This document shows, in pieces, positions 47,209-55,831 of a DNA stretch of 64,000 bases (positions are counted from its first letter, which is position 1; each line of letters starts with the position of its first letter). The notes under the pieces were generated by a model. It was given only the letters and a program-made list of their open reading frames with translations, was not told where the DNA came from and did not search any database. The stretch is from Halomonas sp. 'Soap Lake #6'. Lineage in GTDB: Bacteria; Pseudomonadota; Gammaproteobacteria; Pseudomonadales; Halomonadaceae. Location of the stretch: NCBI RefSeq assembly GCF_003031405.1, contig NZ_CP020469.1:4712001-4776000 (forward strand), read 5' to 3'. The position numbers and the translations under genes were made by a program.

Positions 47209-48098
47209 TCGGACATATCCTCGCAACGCTGCTGCCAGTATTTTTAATTGCTGGCAGTGGTGCGGCCTACGGACGTTTTCGCACGCCTGATATCAGAAGC
47301 CTCAACACCCTTAATATGGAGCTTTTTGTACCGCTGTTGGTCTTTGCGGTACTCGCAGACCGCCAAGCGCCACTGGGGGACTATGCGTGGCTAGCTACCG
47401 CAGCAGTGGCGGTGGTTCTAGGTTCTGGGCTGGTGTTGTGGCCCGTCGCGAAATGGCTGTCACTGGATGTAAAAGTATTTCTGCCACCGATGATGTTTAA
47501 CAACTCCGGCAACATGGGGGTGCCTCTTCTGGTGCTCGCATTCGGGCCTGAAGTGCTCCCAGCGGCGGTGGTGGTTTTTATCGTTGAAATGCTGCTGCAC
47601 TTCTCGGTGGGGCTATATATGTTAGACCCGCGCACCTCGCTGTGGCGGTTACTACGCATGCCGATCGTCGCCGCAAGCTTAGCGGGCTTGGTGGTTAATG
47701 TCAGCGGGATGCCGTTACCCAGTTGGTTGTTGGAAGCGATGCATATGTTGGGCGGAGTGTGTATTCCGTTGATGCTTTTCGCGCTGGGGGTGCGCTTATT
47801 GGAGATTGACTTTAGTGACTGGCGCACCGGGCTGTTAGGAGCAGTACTTTGCCCACTTTCAGGCTTGGTCATTGCGCTACCACTCATGTGGCTACTGCCG
47901 CTTAATCCACTACAAACCGCCGTGCTACTGGTGTTTTCAGTGTTACCTCCAGCGGTATTGAATTATCTGGTTGCCGAGCAGTATAAGCTACAGCCACAGC
48001 AGGTGGCCTCGCTGGTACTGATTGGTAATTTAGGCAGCCTGATCGTAATGCCATTAGCACTGGCAGCAGCATTTGCCTGGATTTATTCGCCGCTTTAA
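47205..48098 (+). CDS. AEC family permease (auxin efflux carrier type)
   Basis: Inner-membrane carrier of 297 residues with about ten hydrophobic segments in two inverted halves. The AEC pattern includes LPVFLIAGSGAAYGRFRTPDI near the start, MMFNNSGNMGVPLLVLAFG in the first half and VFSVLPPAVLNYLVAEQYKL in the second. Bacterial members (MdcF, MleP types) transport malonate, malate or other acids; the substrate here is unknown. Translation appears coupled to a 16-codon leader. Confidence 0.88.
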   Translation: MIGHILATLLPVFLIAGSGAAYGRFRTPDIRSLNTLNMELFVPLLVFAVLADRQAPLGDYAWLATAAVAVVLGSGLVLWPVAKWLSLDVKVFLPPMMFNNSGNMGVPLLVLAFGPEVLPAAVVVFIVEMLLHFSVGLYMLDPRTSLWRLLRMPIVAASLAGLVVNVSGMPLPSWLLEAMHMLGGVCIPLMLFALGVRLLEIDFSDWRTGLLGAVLCPLSGLVIALPLMWLLPLNPLQTAVLLVFSVLPPAVLNYLVAEQYKLQPQQVASLVLIGNLGSLIVMPLALAAAFAWIYSPL

Positions 48099-48210
48099 AC
48101 AGCACCATCTTTAAAAAGGTGTATGAACAAACGATCTAATAAAGAGCGGCGGCTCAGTAGTAGATGGTTCAATCATAGCGGCGCTGAGCAAGGGGCTACG
48201 TGATGGAAGA

Positions 48211-48257
48211 CGCCGAGGTGAAAAACACCGAGCTGAAAAAACACCGAACCGAAAAAG
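48211..48257. repeat. 15/16-bp tandem repeat beyond the stop of the 48259-48615 gene
   Basis: Three imperfect copies, CGCCGAGGTGAAAAA, CACCGAGCTGAAAAAA and CACCGAACCGAAAAAG, lie immediately after (on the minus strand) the TAA at 48261-48259. On the plus strand they happen to form a 19-codon frame, which I do not call as a gene. Confidence 0.75.
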
Positions 48258-48258
48258 C

Positions 48259-48615
48259 TTAGTGGCGGCGGGTTTCATCTTTAACTTCGTAGCTACCTTC
48301 AAGTGCATCATATTGGTTGGGTTGATGCTGAGAACCGGCGTAACCACCACCAATATCCTGTGCTTGATCGGCGCGCATCTGCTCCATACGTTTTTTCATT
48401 TTGTGGCGCACGAACGGCATCATGGCCCAGCCTATCAGTAAGAAAAATAAGCCGAGTACAACGCCAACAATCATCAATGCGCCAAACGCAAGCCAAGTGA
48501 GCAGTAGCTTTAGGCTACCTATTAAGCCCGTAGGCTGTGTTTGAGCTGCCCGTGCACGCCATTGATTGGCAGCCTGCCAAGCGGCGTTGCGTTGGTCACG
48601 ATTCATCTGTGGCAT
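48259..48615 (-). CDS. Small membrane protein, function unknown
   Basis: 118 residues from ATG 48615 (MPQMNRDQRNAAWQ), with GGAGG about eight bases upstream. One long hydrophobic region (about 38-68: LLLTWLAFGALMIVGVVLGLFFLLIGWAMM) probably forms one hairpin or one helix. It is followed by a basic segment VRHKMKKRMEQMRAD and a polar tail ending KDETRRH. I do not recognise a characterised family. It lies between the AEC and BCCT genes on the opposite strand. Confidence 0.75.
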   Translation of the reverse strand: MPQMNRDQRNAAWQAANQWRARAAQTQPTGLIGSLKLLLTWLAFGALMIVGVVLGLFFLLIGWAMMPFVRHKMKKRMEQMRADQAQDIGGGYAGSQHQPNQYDALEGSYEVKDETRRH

Positions 48616-48781
48616 GAGAGCCTCCATCGTTCATGTGCCCCATTGGAACATAGTGGGGCTATCAAGTTCATTTCCACATTACCTATTAAGCCACCGACAT
48701 GCGATTGCAAAGCTCAAATGTTAGGATTTATCTATACGTACAGGACTGGCGTGCATAATACTCATCTAACAAGGTGGTTCT

Positions 48782-50407
48782 ATGGCAAATCATGGAGGAA
48801 AGTCGGTGTTTATCGCATCTGCGGTAATCATTTTTGGCTTGGTTATTATTGGCGCAGCTTTTCCCGAAAGCTTTGGCAATGCAGCGGGAGCGGCACTGAG
48901 CACTGTTACTGAGCTTTTTGGCTGGTTTTATCTCTTTTCAGTGTTTGGTTTTGTCATCTTTTTATTTGGGCTAGCACTGAGCAGGTACGGCAAGGTTCGT
49001 TTAGGGCCTCAGGACAGCACCCCAAGTTACAGCTTTTTTTCATGGATTAGCATGTTGTTAGCTGCTGGCTTTGGCGTGGGGTTAGTGTTTTATGGTATGG
49101 CAGAGCCCATGAGTCACTATATCCAACCACCTTATGGGGACATGCCCGCGGAAACCGAAGCTGCCGCACGTTATGCTATCCAGTACAGCTATTTTAATTG
49201 GGGAGTTCATCAGTGGGCGGCATTCTCTGTCGTGGGTTTGATCATCGCCTATTTTCAGTTCCGTAAAGGTCAGGCTGGGCTGGTTTCGTCGGTGCTTTCA
49301 TCTGTTACGGCAAAACACCCCCGGGTTCGCCCCTATGCCTCTTGGTTAGATGTGTTCGCGGTAGTGGCGACTGTGATGGGGGTTGCTACTTCATTGGGCC
49401 TAGGTGTTTTACAGATGAATGGTGGCCTTAACGCTGTGTTTGGCTTACCAGAGAACGGCTTGTGGCAGTTTATTATTCTCTTTGTAATGTTCTGTGCCTA
49501 TATGCTTTCTACGTGGTCGGGGCTTGATAAAGGGATTAAACGTTTATCTAACTTAAATATGGTGATGTGTATTGGCTTAATGCTGTATGTGCTGATCACG
49601 GGGCCAACGATTGCCATTCTTGAAACCATTACGCTAGGTATCGGTGATTACCTACAGAATTTTATAGGCATGAGCCTACGTATTTCACCCTATAGCGATA
49701 ATGAGTGGGCAAGTAGCTGGACGATTTTCTACTGGGCTTGGGTGATTGCATGGTCACCGTTTGTGGGTACCTTCGTTGCCCGTGTGTCCCGTGGCCGTAC
49801 TATCAAAGAGTATGTCTTTGGTGTGTTATTGGTGCCGCCGCTACTGGCCTGCTTGTGGATCGGGGTGTTTGGCGGAGCGGCACTTAATATGGAACTCAAT
49901 GGCGATAATGTAGGGCTTGCAGCCGCAACGGAAGCTAATCTTACCGCCGCTCTGTTTGAAATGTTTGAGTTAATGCCCTTCTCTAATGTGTTGTCGGTAC
50001 TGGCGATGATGCTGATCTTTATTTTCTTAGTAACCTCTGCTGACTCGGCATCCTATATTGTGGCGCAAATGACCGATAACGGTTCTATCAATCCGCCTTT
50101 ATACAAGCGAGTGATTTGGGGGGTGTTAATCGCCGCTATTTGCTTAACGCTGATCGTCGCTGGTGGTTTGTCTGGCCTTCAGTCGGCTGCAGTGCTGTCA
50201 GCATTACCGTTTACGTTTATTCTGTATATGATGATAGTAGTGCTGATGCGCGAGCTGCGTGCTGATCGCAAAGCGATGTTGACACAGCTCTATCGGCGCC
50301 ACGGGGAAACCCCGGTAGGCGCAGATGCGTTTGAAGCCGAGCTATTGGGTGAAGAAGAGCGTTTACGGCGCGCGCCTAGCGTGGTAAACCGACGTATAAA
50401 CAGCTAA
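48782..50407 (+). CDS. BCCT family transporter (betaine/choline/carnitine type)
   Basis: Secondary transporter for quaternary ammonium solutes, probably glycine betaine or choline, used in osmoprotection. The 541 residues have 12 hydrophobic segments. GVGLVFYGMAEPMSHYIQPP carries the substrate/sodium-site segment, and TIFYWAWVIAWSPFVGTFVARVSRGRTIKEY is the BCCT signature with the binding-site tryptophans. The C-terminal cytoplasmic tail is fairly short (about 45 residues). Shine-Dalgarno AAGGTGG precedes the ATG. A 50-residue membrane-peptide gene follows 52 bp downstream. Confidence 0.93.
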   Translation: MANHGGKSVFIASAVIIFGLVIIGAAFPESFGNAAGAALSTVTELFGWFYLFSVFGFVIFLFGLALSRYGKVRLGPQDSTPSYSFFSWISMLLAAGFGVGLVFYGMAEPMSHYIQPPYGDMPAETEAAARYAIQYSYFNWGVHQWAAFSVVGLIIAYFQFRKGQAGLVSSVLSSVTAKHPRVRPYASWLDVFAVVATVMGVATSLGLGVLQMNGGLNAVFGLPENGLWQFIILFVMFCAYMLSTWSGLDKGIKRLSNLNMVMCIGLMLYVLITGPTIAILETITLGIGDYLQNFIGMSLRISPYSDNEWASSWTIFYWAWVIAWSPFVGTFVARVSRGRTIKEYVFGVLLVPPLLACLWIGVFGGAALNMELNGDNVGLAAATEANLTAALFEMFELMPFSNVLSVLAMMLIFIFLVTSADSASYIVAQMTDNGSINPPLYKRVIWGVLIAAICLTLIVAGGLSGLQSAAVLSALPFTFILYMMIVVLMRELRADRKAMLTQLYRRHGETPVGADAFEAELLGEEERLRRAPSVVNRRINS

Positions 50408-50459
50408 ATAATATTAAACCAGTTATTCGTGGGAGCGCACACATGGAGCGAGCGTGCTG

Positions 50460-50612
50460 ATGGCTCGGCAGGTACGCCACGGTGCAACGCGCCGACAGCC
50501 TAAGCCTAGAAGCGTTGTATTTGACCGCTGGCTTGATCGCATTGTTACAGTGGCAGTGGTAACTGCCATTGTGATTGGGCTGGCTGCTGTCATTGCCCAT
50601 TGGTTGCTGTGA
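50460..50612 (+). CDS. Small single-span membrane peptide downstream of BCCT (50 aa)
   Basis: A 50-codon frame from ATG 50460. The N-terminal half is basic (MARQVRHGATRRQPKPRS); the C-terminal half is one hydrophobic helix (TVAVVTAIVIGLAAVIAHWLL). The only good Shine-Dalgarno (GGGAG) serves a five-codon frame ATG 50443 (MERAC) whose stop overlaps this ATG (TGATG), so it may be translated by coupling. It could be a small subunit or regulator of the transporter, or unrelated. I do not recognise it. Confidence 0.55.
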   Translation: MARQVRHGATRRQPKPRSVVFDRWLDRIVTVAVVTAIVIGLAAVIAHWLL

Positions 50613-50663
50613 AAAACGTACTTTCGCTATCGACCACTACTCTCACTACTACTCTATCACTAC

Positions 50664-50681
50664 GCCCGGCTATGCCGGGCG
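50664..50681. terminator. Hairpin downstream of the BCCT/small-peptide unit
   Basis: The 7-bp GC-rich stem GCCCGGC/GCCGGGC has a TAT loop and no T-tract; it is preceded by CACTACT-like repeats (50630-50660). It may be a weak terminator or RNA stabiliser. Confidence 0.45.
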
Positions 50682-50796
50682 TTAGTCGTCTGCTGTGGCC
50701 TAAATGCTTAAAAACACAGGCGCTCTATGACTCGTTTAGCTTGGAGTCACTGCAAGCGGTAGAGTGTCGTCTGTAAACCCATTAGAGAGATTCAGC

Positions 50797-52143
50797 ATGC
50801 TGCCTGCTACTACTGCAACGGTTGCACCCAGCTACGCATCACGCCGCGAGATTTTTGGCTGGGCAATGTTCGACTTTGCCAACCAGGCTTACACGTTACT
50901 CATCATTACCGTTGTATTTGGGGAGTTGTTCACCACGGTGATTGTTGGTGACCGAGGTGATGGCTTTCGTTTGGCAAACTTTCTGTGGAGCTTAGCGCTG
51001 GCGATCAGCTACTTGATGGTTGTCCTTACCGCGCCGCTGTGCGGGGCGGTGATGGACTATCGTGCAGAAAAAAAGCGCTTTCTACTTATCAGTTACCTTG
51101 CCACGGTGGCTACCACTGCAATGCTTTATTTTGTGGAGCCTGGCTTTATTGTGGTGGGGCTACTGCTAATTGTGCTATCCAACTACGCCTACTCCATGGG
51201 CGAGTCTTTTATTGCTGCATTTTTACCGGAATTGGGACCGCCTGATGCGCTGGGCAAGATTTCTGGTTTTGGTTGGGCGTTGGGTTATATCGGTGGACTC
51301 TTTGCTGCAGGCTTCACGCTAGTGGTGCTTGGCGAAGCTACGTTGGACAATTTCGAGCGGATACGTTGGGTGGGGCCTTTTGCGGCCGGTTTTTTCCTAC
51401 TGGCTGCGATTCCAACATTTTTATGGCTTAAAGAGAGGGGAGTACCACAGCCCCGCGGTGTTGCCTATCGACGTATAGCACAGCAGCGTGTCCTTGCAAC
51501 GCTTCATGAGCTACGTTATTTCAAAGACTTGAGTGTCTTTCTAGTGTCGTTACTGTTTTCCATGGCAGGGGTTTACATCATTATTGCCTTTGCTTTTATC
51601 TATGGTGCACAGGTCATTGGCTGGGATGAAAGCGTTCGCAATATTATGTTTATCATCGTTCAGGTGACGGCTGCTGCGGGAGCTTTAGGGTTTGGTTTTA
51701 TTCAGGATAAGCTAGGGGCGAAGCGTACCTATCTAATGACGCTAGCGCTATGGATAACCGCTATTGTGGCGATTTGGGCAACCCCAGAGTTAACTGCCTG
51801 GGTAAATAGCCGCTTTGGTTGGCAGTGGCAGCCTCAGTATGTCTTTTTAGTGGTGGGCTGTTTGGCAGGGCTAAGTTTAGGCTCTAGCCAGTCAGCGAGC
51901 CGGGCGCTTGTAGGGCTTTTCTCGCCGCTAGCAAAATCAGCCGAGTTTTTTGGGTTCTGGGGCTTGGCCAACAAACTGGCGGGTGTGTTGGGTATCGTTA
52001 TGCTGGGTGTGCTACAAACGCTAATTGGCCTGCAAGCGTCTATTCTATTGTGTGTAGGGCTATTTATTATTGCTATGCTGATTTGTGCTGGTGTCAATGA
52101 ACGGCGAGGCCGTGAGGCTGCCGTTGCATGGAAAAGCGAATAA
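50797..52143 (+). CDS. MFS transporter, UMF1 (Atg22-like) family
   Basis: Inner-membrane protein of 448 residues with 12 hydrophobic segments. ATG 50797 (MLPATTATVAPSYASRREI) is preferred over a GTG at 50764. The family hallmark is the N-terminal REIFGWAMFDFANQAYTLLIITVVFGELF, with AYSMGESFIAAFLPEL, GFGWALGYIGGLFAAGF and, late, LGSSQSASRALVGLFSPLAKSAEFFGFWGL. The substrate of bacterial UMF1 members is not established; the yeast homologue Atg22 exports amino acids from the vacuole. Confidence 0.88.
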   Translation: MLPATTATVAPSYASRREIFGWAMFDFANQAYTLLIITVVFGELFTTVIVGDRGDGFRLANFLWSLALAISYLMVVLTAPLCGAVMDYRAEKKRFLLISYLATVATTAMLYFVEPGFIVVGLLLIVLSNYAYSMGESFIAAFLPELGPPDALGKISGFGWALGYIGGLFAAGFTLVVLGEATLDNFERIRWVGPFAAGFFLLAAIPTFLWLKERGVPQPRGVAYRRIAQQRVLATLHELRYFKDLSVFLVSLLFSMAGVYIIIAFAFIYGAQVIGWDESVRNIMFIIVQVTAAAGALGFGFIQDKLGAKRTYLMTLALWITAIVAIWATPELTAWVNSRFGWQWQPQYVFLVVGCLAGLSLGSSQSASRALVGLFSPLAKSAEFFGFWGLANKLAGVLGIVMLGVLQTLIGLQASILLCVGLFIIAMLICAGVNERRGREAAVAWKSE

Positions 52144-52168
52144 TAAAGCGAATAGCCTAGGGAGTTGC

Positions 52169-52684
52169 ATGACAACACACACAGCGCAACGCGGCGGTAT
52201 CGTCATGATGCTGCTTTTCTGGATCCTGCTTATTGGGGCTGGCACTTGGCTGGTAGATGGTGGCTTTAATAGCATTATGGCGCCCAATACCCACGTCATG
52301 CACGCCACCCCCGATGGTGGTCCTGTTACGTTAAAGCGTAATCGTGCGGGGCATTTTGAAGCGCCAGGGGAAATTAACGGAGAACCCGTAACTTTTTTGC
52401 TAGATACCGGGGCCACCTATGTTGCTGTGCCCAGGGACTTGGCCGTTAGTTTAGGATTAGAGCCAGGCCGCAGTGCTTGGTTTAATACAGCAAACGGGCG
52501 TGTTGAGGGAAACTTAACTATGCTAGACCAAGTAGCACTAGGCGGTATAAGTGCAAGTAATGTGCAAGGGTCAATTAGTCCAGGAATGGAGCGTGATACC
52601 GTGCTGCTTGGAATGAGCTTCTTGAATTTGCTGGTAATTGAAATTCGTGATGGTGAAATGGTACTGAGCTTACCGGAACGGTGA
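52169..52684 (+). CDS. Retropepsin-like membrane-anchored aspartic protease
   Basis: 171 residues from ATG 52169 (MTTHTAQRGGIVMM), which has AGGGAG seven bases upstream. One N-terminal membrane helix (about 10-28) anchors a periplasmic retropepsin-like domain (TIGR02281 type). The catalytic motif is FLLDTGATYVAVPRDLAVSLGL, with a later VLLGMSFLNLLVIEIRDGEMVL. Such proteins would act as homodimers like viral proteases. Target unknown. It is 25 bp after the UMF1 gene and probably in the same unit. Confidence 0.87.
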   Translation: MTTHTAQRGGIVMMLLFWILLIGAGTWLVDGGFNSIMAPNTHVMHATPDGGPVTLKRNRAGHFEAPGEINGEPVTFLLDTGATYVAVPRDLAVSLGLEPGRSAWFNTANGRVEGNLTMLDQVALGGISASNVQGSISPGMERDTVLLGMSFLNLLVIEIRDGEMVLSLPER

Positions 52685-52756
52685 ATCACGCTTGTAAGCG
52701 TCAAAGGGTTGTGCTTAGCTTTAAACTCATGGACGCCAAAATGCTAAGGAGTTGCT

Positions 52757-52936
52757 ATGGGTATTGAAGTAGGTGGTTTATTAGGCCTGATCTGGCTCAT
52801 TATTGTAATTTGGGCCGTTGTTAAAGTAGCCAAAAGCTCTGCAGGTGGTTTGGCGAAGCTGTTGTGGATTCTAGTGCTGCTGTTTTTCCCGTTTATCGGT
52901 TTGATTGCGTGGCTTTTACTTGGCCCCAAGGGGTAG
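52757..52936 (+). CDS. PLDc_N-type two-helix membrane peptide (59 aa)
   Basis: A 59-residue protein with a good Shine-Dalgarno (AAGGAG). Two hydrophobic helices (LLGLIWLIIVIWAVVKVAKS and KLLWILVLLFFPFIGLIAWLLL) end in GPK, the pattern of the phospholipase D-nuclease N-terminal (PLDc_N) domain found in many tiny membrane proteins. Function unknown. A terminator follows within 45 bp. Confidence 0.85.
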   Translation: MGIEVGGLLGLIWLIIVIWAVVKVAKSSAGGLAKLLWILVLLFFPFIGLIAWLLLGPKG

Positions 52937-52976
52937 CGCGTCAAGCGCTACTTCTTGCGAGCATGAAATAGGACTT

Positions 52977-53008
52977 AAAAGGCAGGCCTTACTGGGGCCT
53001 GCCTTTTT
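52977..53008 (+). terminator. Terminator after the PLDc_N gene
   Basis: The stem GGCAGGCC/GGCCTGCC has a seven-base loop and is followed by five Ts, with an A run before it, so it may also act leftwards for the 46-residue gene at 53063-53203. Confidence 0.88.
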
Positions 53009-53062
53009 CATTGTTAGTTTTTATACGCTGAGCAGATATAGCGACAGCTGGTGCGTATTTAG

Positions 53063-53203
53063 TTAATCCGATGAGCCTGCTCTGCCATCAGGGGGAGCTT
53101 TGTAATGGCCGGGGATTTTTAACTTTTCCCCATTGGGCAAATCGCGCACCTGAGTGGGCACATAAACGCGTTTGATGACACTTTTGGCTTTACCACTATC
53201 CAT
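53063..53203 (-). CDS. Small basic protein (46 aa), function unknown
   Basis: A minus-strand frame of 46 codons starts at ATG 53203 with a very strong Shine-Dalgarno (AGGAGGAG, nine bases upstream) and ends at TAA 53065. The protein is basic and proline-rich: KRVYVPTQVRDLPNGEKL, then IPGHYKAPPDGRAG. The terminator at 52977-53008 lies just beyond. It is not a family I recognise, but start and stop context look genuine. Confidence 0.65.
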   Translation of the reverse strand: MDSGKAKSVIKRVYVPTQVRDLPNGEKLKIPGHYKAPPDGRAGSSD

Positions 53204-53443
53204 GGCTTTCTCCTCCTGCCAGGTTGTTGACAGTTAGCATGACTTACATTAGCGCTTGGAGTAAAAGGACGCAATGGGGCTGAGGGGCAGCATGATTAGG
53301 TGCTCTATAAGATAAGATGGCTAAAGCAAAGGAAGAAGCAGGCGTTTATGCGGTTTTAAATTATTCTGGCTGCTATCATAGTCTGCCTTTTGCAAAGGGG
53401 AGTGGGTGATACCACATGCGGCCTAAAAGGAGTGAGAAAGCGG

Positions 53444-54202
53444 ATGACCGATCACCTGGAAGAGAAATTTCAAGCACTTGGGTCACAAGAGCCGATAGTG
53501 CCTGACTATCCTGATCAAGACCATGTGCTGATTATCGAAGATGATAAGCGATTGGCGGAGCTTACCCGCGATTACTTGGAAGCAAACGGCTTTCAAGTCA
53601 CGCTGGAAGCCGATGGTGCAAAGGGTGTTGATCGTATTTTGACCCTACAGCCCGATTTGGTGATCCTCGACTTAATGCTACCTGGAGAAGATGGGTTAGC
53701 GATTTGTCGACGTGTGCGGCCCAATTTCGCTGGCCCCATCATGATGCTGACTGCCCGCACTGACGACTTAGACCAAGTGCTGGGGCTGGAGATGGGGGCT
53801 GACGACTATGTGCCGAAGCCGGTGCAGCCACGCGTACTACTAGCCCGTATGCGGGCATTGTTACGGCGTGCCGATGGCCCCACTGCTGATGGTGAAATGC
53901 GCCTTAAGTTTGAGCATTTAGAGATCGACAACGCAACCCGGGAAGCATGGCTATCGGGTGAGCGTATTGATCTGACCAGCGCAGAATTCGACCTTTTATG
54001 GCTATTGGCTCGTAATGCTGGCCGTGTGTTGACCCGAGAAGAGATCTTTAGCGATCTGCGCGGTATCAAATACGATGGCCAAGACCGTTCAATTGATGTG
54101 CGTGTTTCACGCATTCGACCCAAAATTGGTGATGATCCTAACCAGCCGCACCGCATTAAGACGGTACGCAGTAAGGGCTATCTTTTCGTTAAAGACAGTT
54201 AA
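53444..54202 (+). CDS. rstA: Two-component response regulator, OmpR family (RstA-like)
   Basis: A 252-residue DNA-binding regulator. ATG 53444 (MTDHLEEKFQALG) has AGGAG upstream, though 11 bases away. The receiver domain shows HVLIIEDDKRLAEL (acidic pair), the phosphorylated Asp in LVILDLMLPGEDG, TARTDD and DYVPKPVQP. The C-terminal winged helix (about 150-250) shows LTSAEFDLLWLLARNAGRVLTREEI, DRSIDVRVSRIRPKIGD and IKTVRSKGYLFV. It is followed 18 bp later by its kinase gene, and the pair most resembles RstA/RstB. Its target genes cannot be told here. Confidence 0.88.
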   Translation: MTDHLEEKFQALGSQEPIVPDYPDQDHVLIIEDDKRLAELTRDYLEANGFQVTLEADGAKGVDRILTLQPDLVILDLMLPGEDGLAICRRVRPNFAGPIMMLTARTDDLDQVLGLEMGADDYVPKPVQPRVLLARMRALLRRADGPTADGEMRLKFEHLEIDNATREAWLSGERIDLTSAEFDLLWLLARNAGRVLTREEIFSDLRGIKYDGQDRSIDVRVSRIRPKIGDDPNQPHRIKTVRSKGYLFVKDS

Positions 54203-54220
54203 TGTAGAGAGGTTCGCCTA

Positions 54221-55831
54221 ATGCAGCGAGCGCTCAGCCACGGCTCTTCTTTAAGGTTCTATTTATTGCTGGGGCTAGCACTGTGCGTCGTATTCCTGAT
54301 TGCTTTAGGGGGACGCTCGTTTATTGAGCAGGTTCGCCGCGAGGATTATCGAGAACAGCTTGCTGCACTACCCATGTCATTAATGACTCAACAGCTGGCG
54401 GATTTACCCATAGAGCAGCGTGAAGAGCGCTTAAGCCGCTTCTCTGAAGAGTTGGGTATGCAGTTAGCATTACGCCAGCTGCATGACGCTGGCCTTGGCT
54501 ATTTTAAGCGAACCCGCATTGAGCGGGGCGCTGTTGTTGTCGATGAATCACCTTGGCGGCTTCGCCAGCGGTTACCTGGGGACAGCGCGTCGGATGATAG
54601 TTGGGTGCTGGAAGCCTCCTTGGCTTCGTGGAGCGAGCGTCAGTGGCAGGGGAGCGTAGCATTGCTGGGGGATTGGCTTGTTGCTATGCCCTCCAGTGAG
54701 CGGTCAGCCGCCATAGCGTCGCTGCGCCCAGGCAGTTGGCCACTAACGCTACTCTCTACTATGCCTGATGACCTGACGCCTGAGCAGCGGTTTCAGCTTA
54801 CATTGGGCGGTGTTATTACACGGTTAACGACCGATAAACTATCGATTACCTTGCTCTATCAGCTCCCCGATGAAAACCAGTGGGTACAGGCTGGCCCAAT
54901 CTCCCGTGGTGATACGTTGCCACTTAATCTGCATTTGCCGCTGCTGGTCGGTCTAATGATCGTGCTCAGCCTGATTCTCTACTTGATTATGCGTAGCATT
55001 GAAGCTCGTATGGCGCGCCTAGAGCTTGCCGCTACGCGCATCGCGAGTGGCCGTTTGGAGACCCGAGTAAAAGTAGAAAGCGGTGACTTTTTAGGCCGTG
55101 TAGGCATGGCGTTTAATGGCATGGCTAATCAGGTACAAACCTTGCTACGCGGCCAGCAGGAAATGATTCGTGCTGTTTCCCATGAGCTACGCACGCCTGT
55201 TGCGCGGATCCGTTTTGCAGTGCAAATGGTTGAAGATATGACAGACCAGCCTGCGATTCGGCGCCAGTTGCAGGGTATTGATGCGGATATTGCAGAGCTT
55301 GATGAGCTGGTTGATGAGATCCTCACCTATGCTCGTTTAGGTGGTGAAACCATCAACGGTGCTGAGCTGGCGATGGCGTTGGTCGAGTGCCGGGCAATGG
55401 CTGAGCGCGTTATTGACACCTTGTCACCGCTGCATAAAGAGCTTCGTCTAGCACTTATTTCAGGGCCGGAAATTGAGCTGCTAGCTGAGCCCCGCTATCT
55501 ACAAAGAGCGCTACAAAACCTAGTAAGCAATGCCTGTCGCTATGGCAAATCCCAGGTGGTAATTCGTTTATGCGATGAACCGAACCTGGTACGTATTGAT
55601 GTCGAGGATGATGGCCCAGGCATCCCCTTTGACGCACGAAGCGATATTTTTAAACCTTTTGCACGGCTTGATAATAGCCGTGCCCGCAGCTCAGGAGGCT
55701 ATGGGCTGGGGCTTTCTATTGTGCAGAAAATCATGGCGGGCCATGGTGGTAGTGTGACCGTTGATACCAGCCCCACTCTTGGCGGCGCACGTTTTACGCT
55801 GCTGATTCCCCGTCGCGACATGCCGGCCTAA
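54221..55831 (+). CDS. rstB: Sensor histidine kinase (RstB-like)
   Basis: Membrane sensor kinase of 536 residues. An N-terminal helix (about 10-28) is followed by a periplasmic domain (about 30-240), then a second helix (LPLLVGLMIVLSLILYLIM), HAMP (RLELAATRIASGRLETRV), HisKA with H-box RAVSHELRTPVARIRF and an ATPase domain with N box NLVSNACRYG, G1 VEDDGPGIPFDAR, F box and G2 GGYGLGLSIVQKI. Its last 38 bases overlap the 3' end of the convergent metR gene. It pairs with the upstream regulator. Confidence 0.88.
   Translation: MQRALSHGSSLRFYLLLGLALCVVFLIALGGRSFIEQVRREDYREQLAALPMSLMTQQLADLPIEQREERLSRFSEELGMQLALRQLHDAGLGYFKRTRIERGAVVVDESPWRLRQRLPGDSASDDSWVLEASLASWSERQWQGSVALLGDWLVAMPSSERSAAIASLRPGSWPLTLLSTMPDDLTPEQRFQLTLGGVITRLTTDKLSITLLYQLPDENQWVQAGPISRGDTLPLNLHLPLLVGLMIVLSLILYLIMRSIEARMARLELAATRIASGRLETRVKVESGDFLGRVGMAFNGMANQVQTLLRGQQEMIRAVSHELRTPVARIRFAVQMVEDMTDQPAIRRQLQGIDADIAELDELVDEILTYARLGGETINGAELAMALVECRAMAERVIDTLSPLHKELRLALISGPEIELLAEPRYLQRALQNLVSNACRYGKSQVVIRLCDEPNLVRIDVEDDGPGIPFDARSDIFKPFARLDNSRARSSGGYGLGLSIVQKIMAGHGGSVTVDTSPTLGGARFTLLIPRRDMPA

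Noticed and set aside
48203..48262. 19-codon plus-strand frame (MEDAEVKNTELKK...)
   Set aside because: It consists of the tandem repeat behind the minus-strand gene and overlaps that gene's stop; repeat slippage explains it better.
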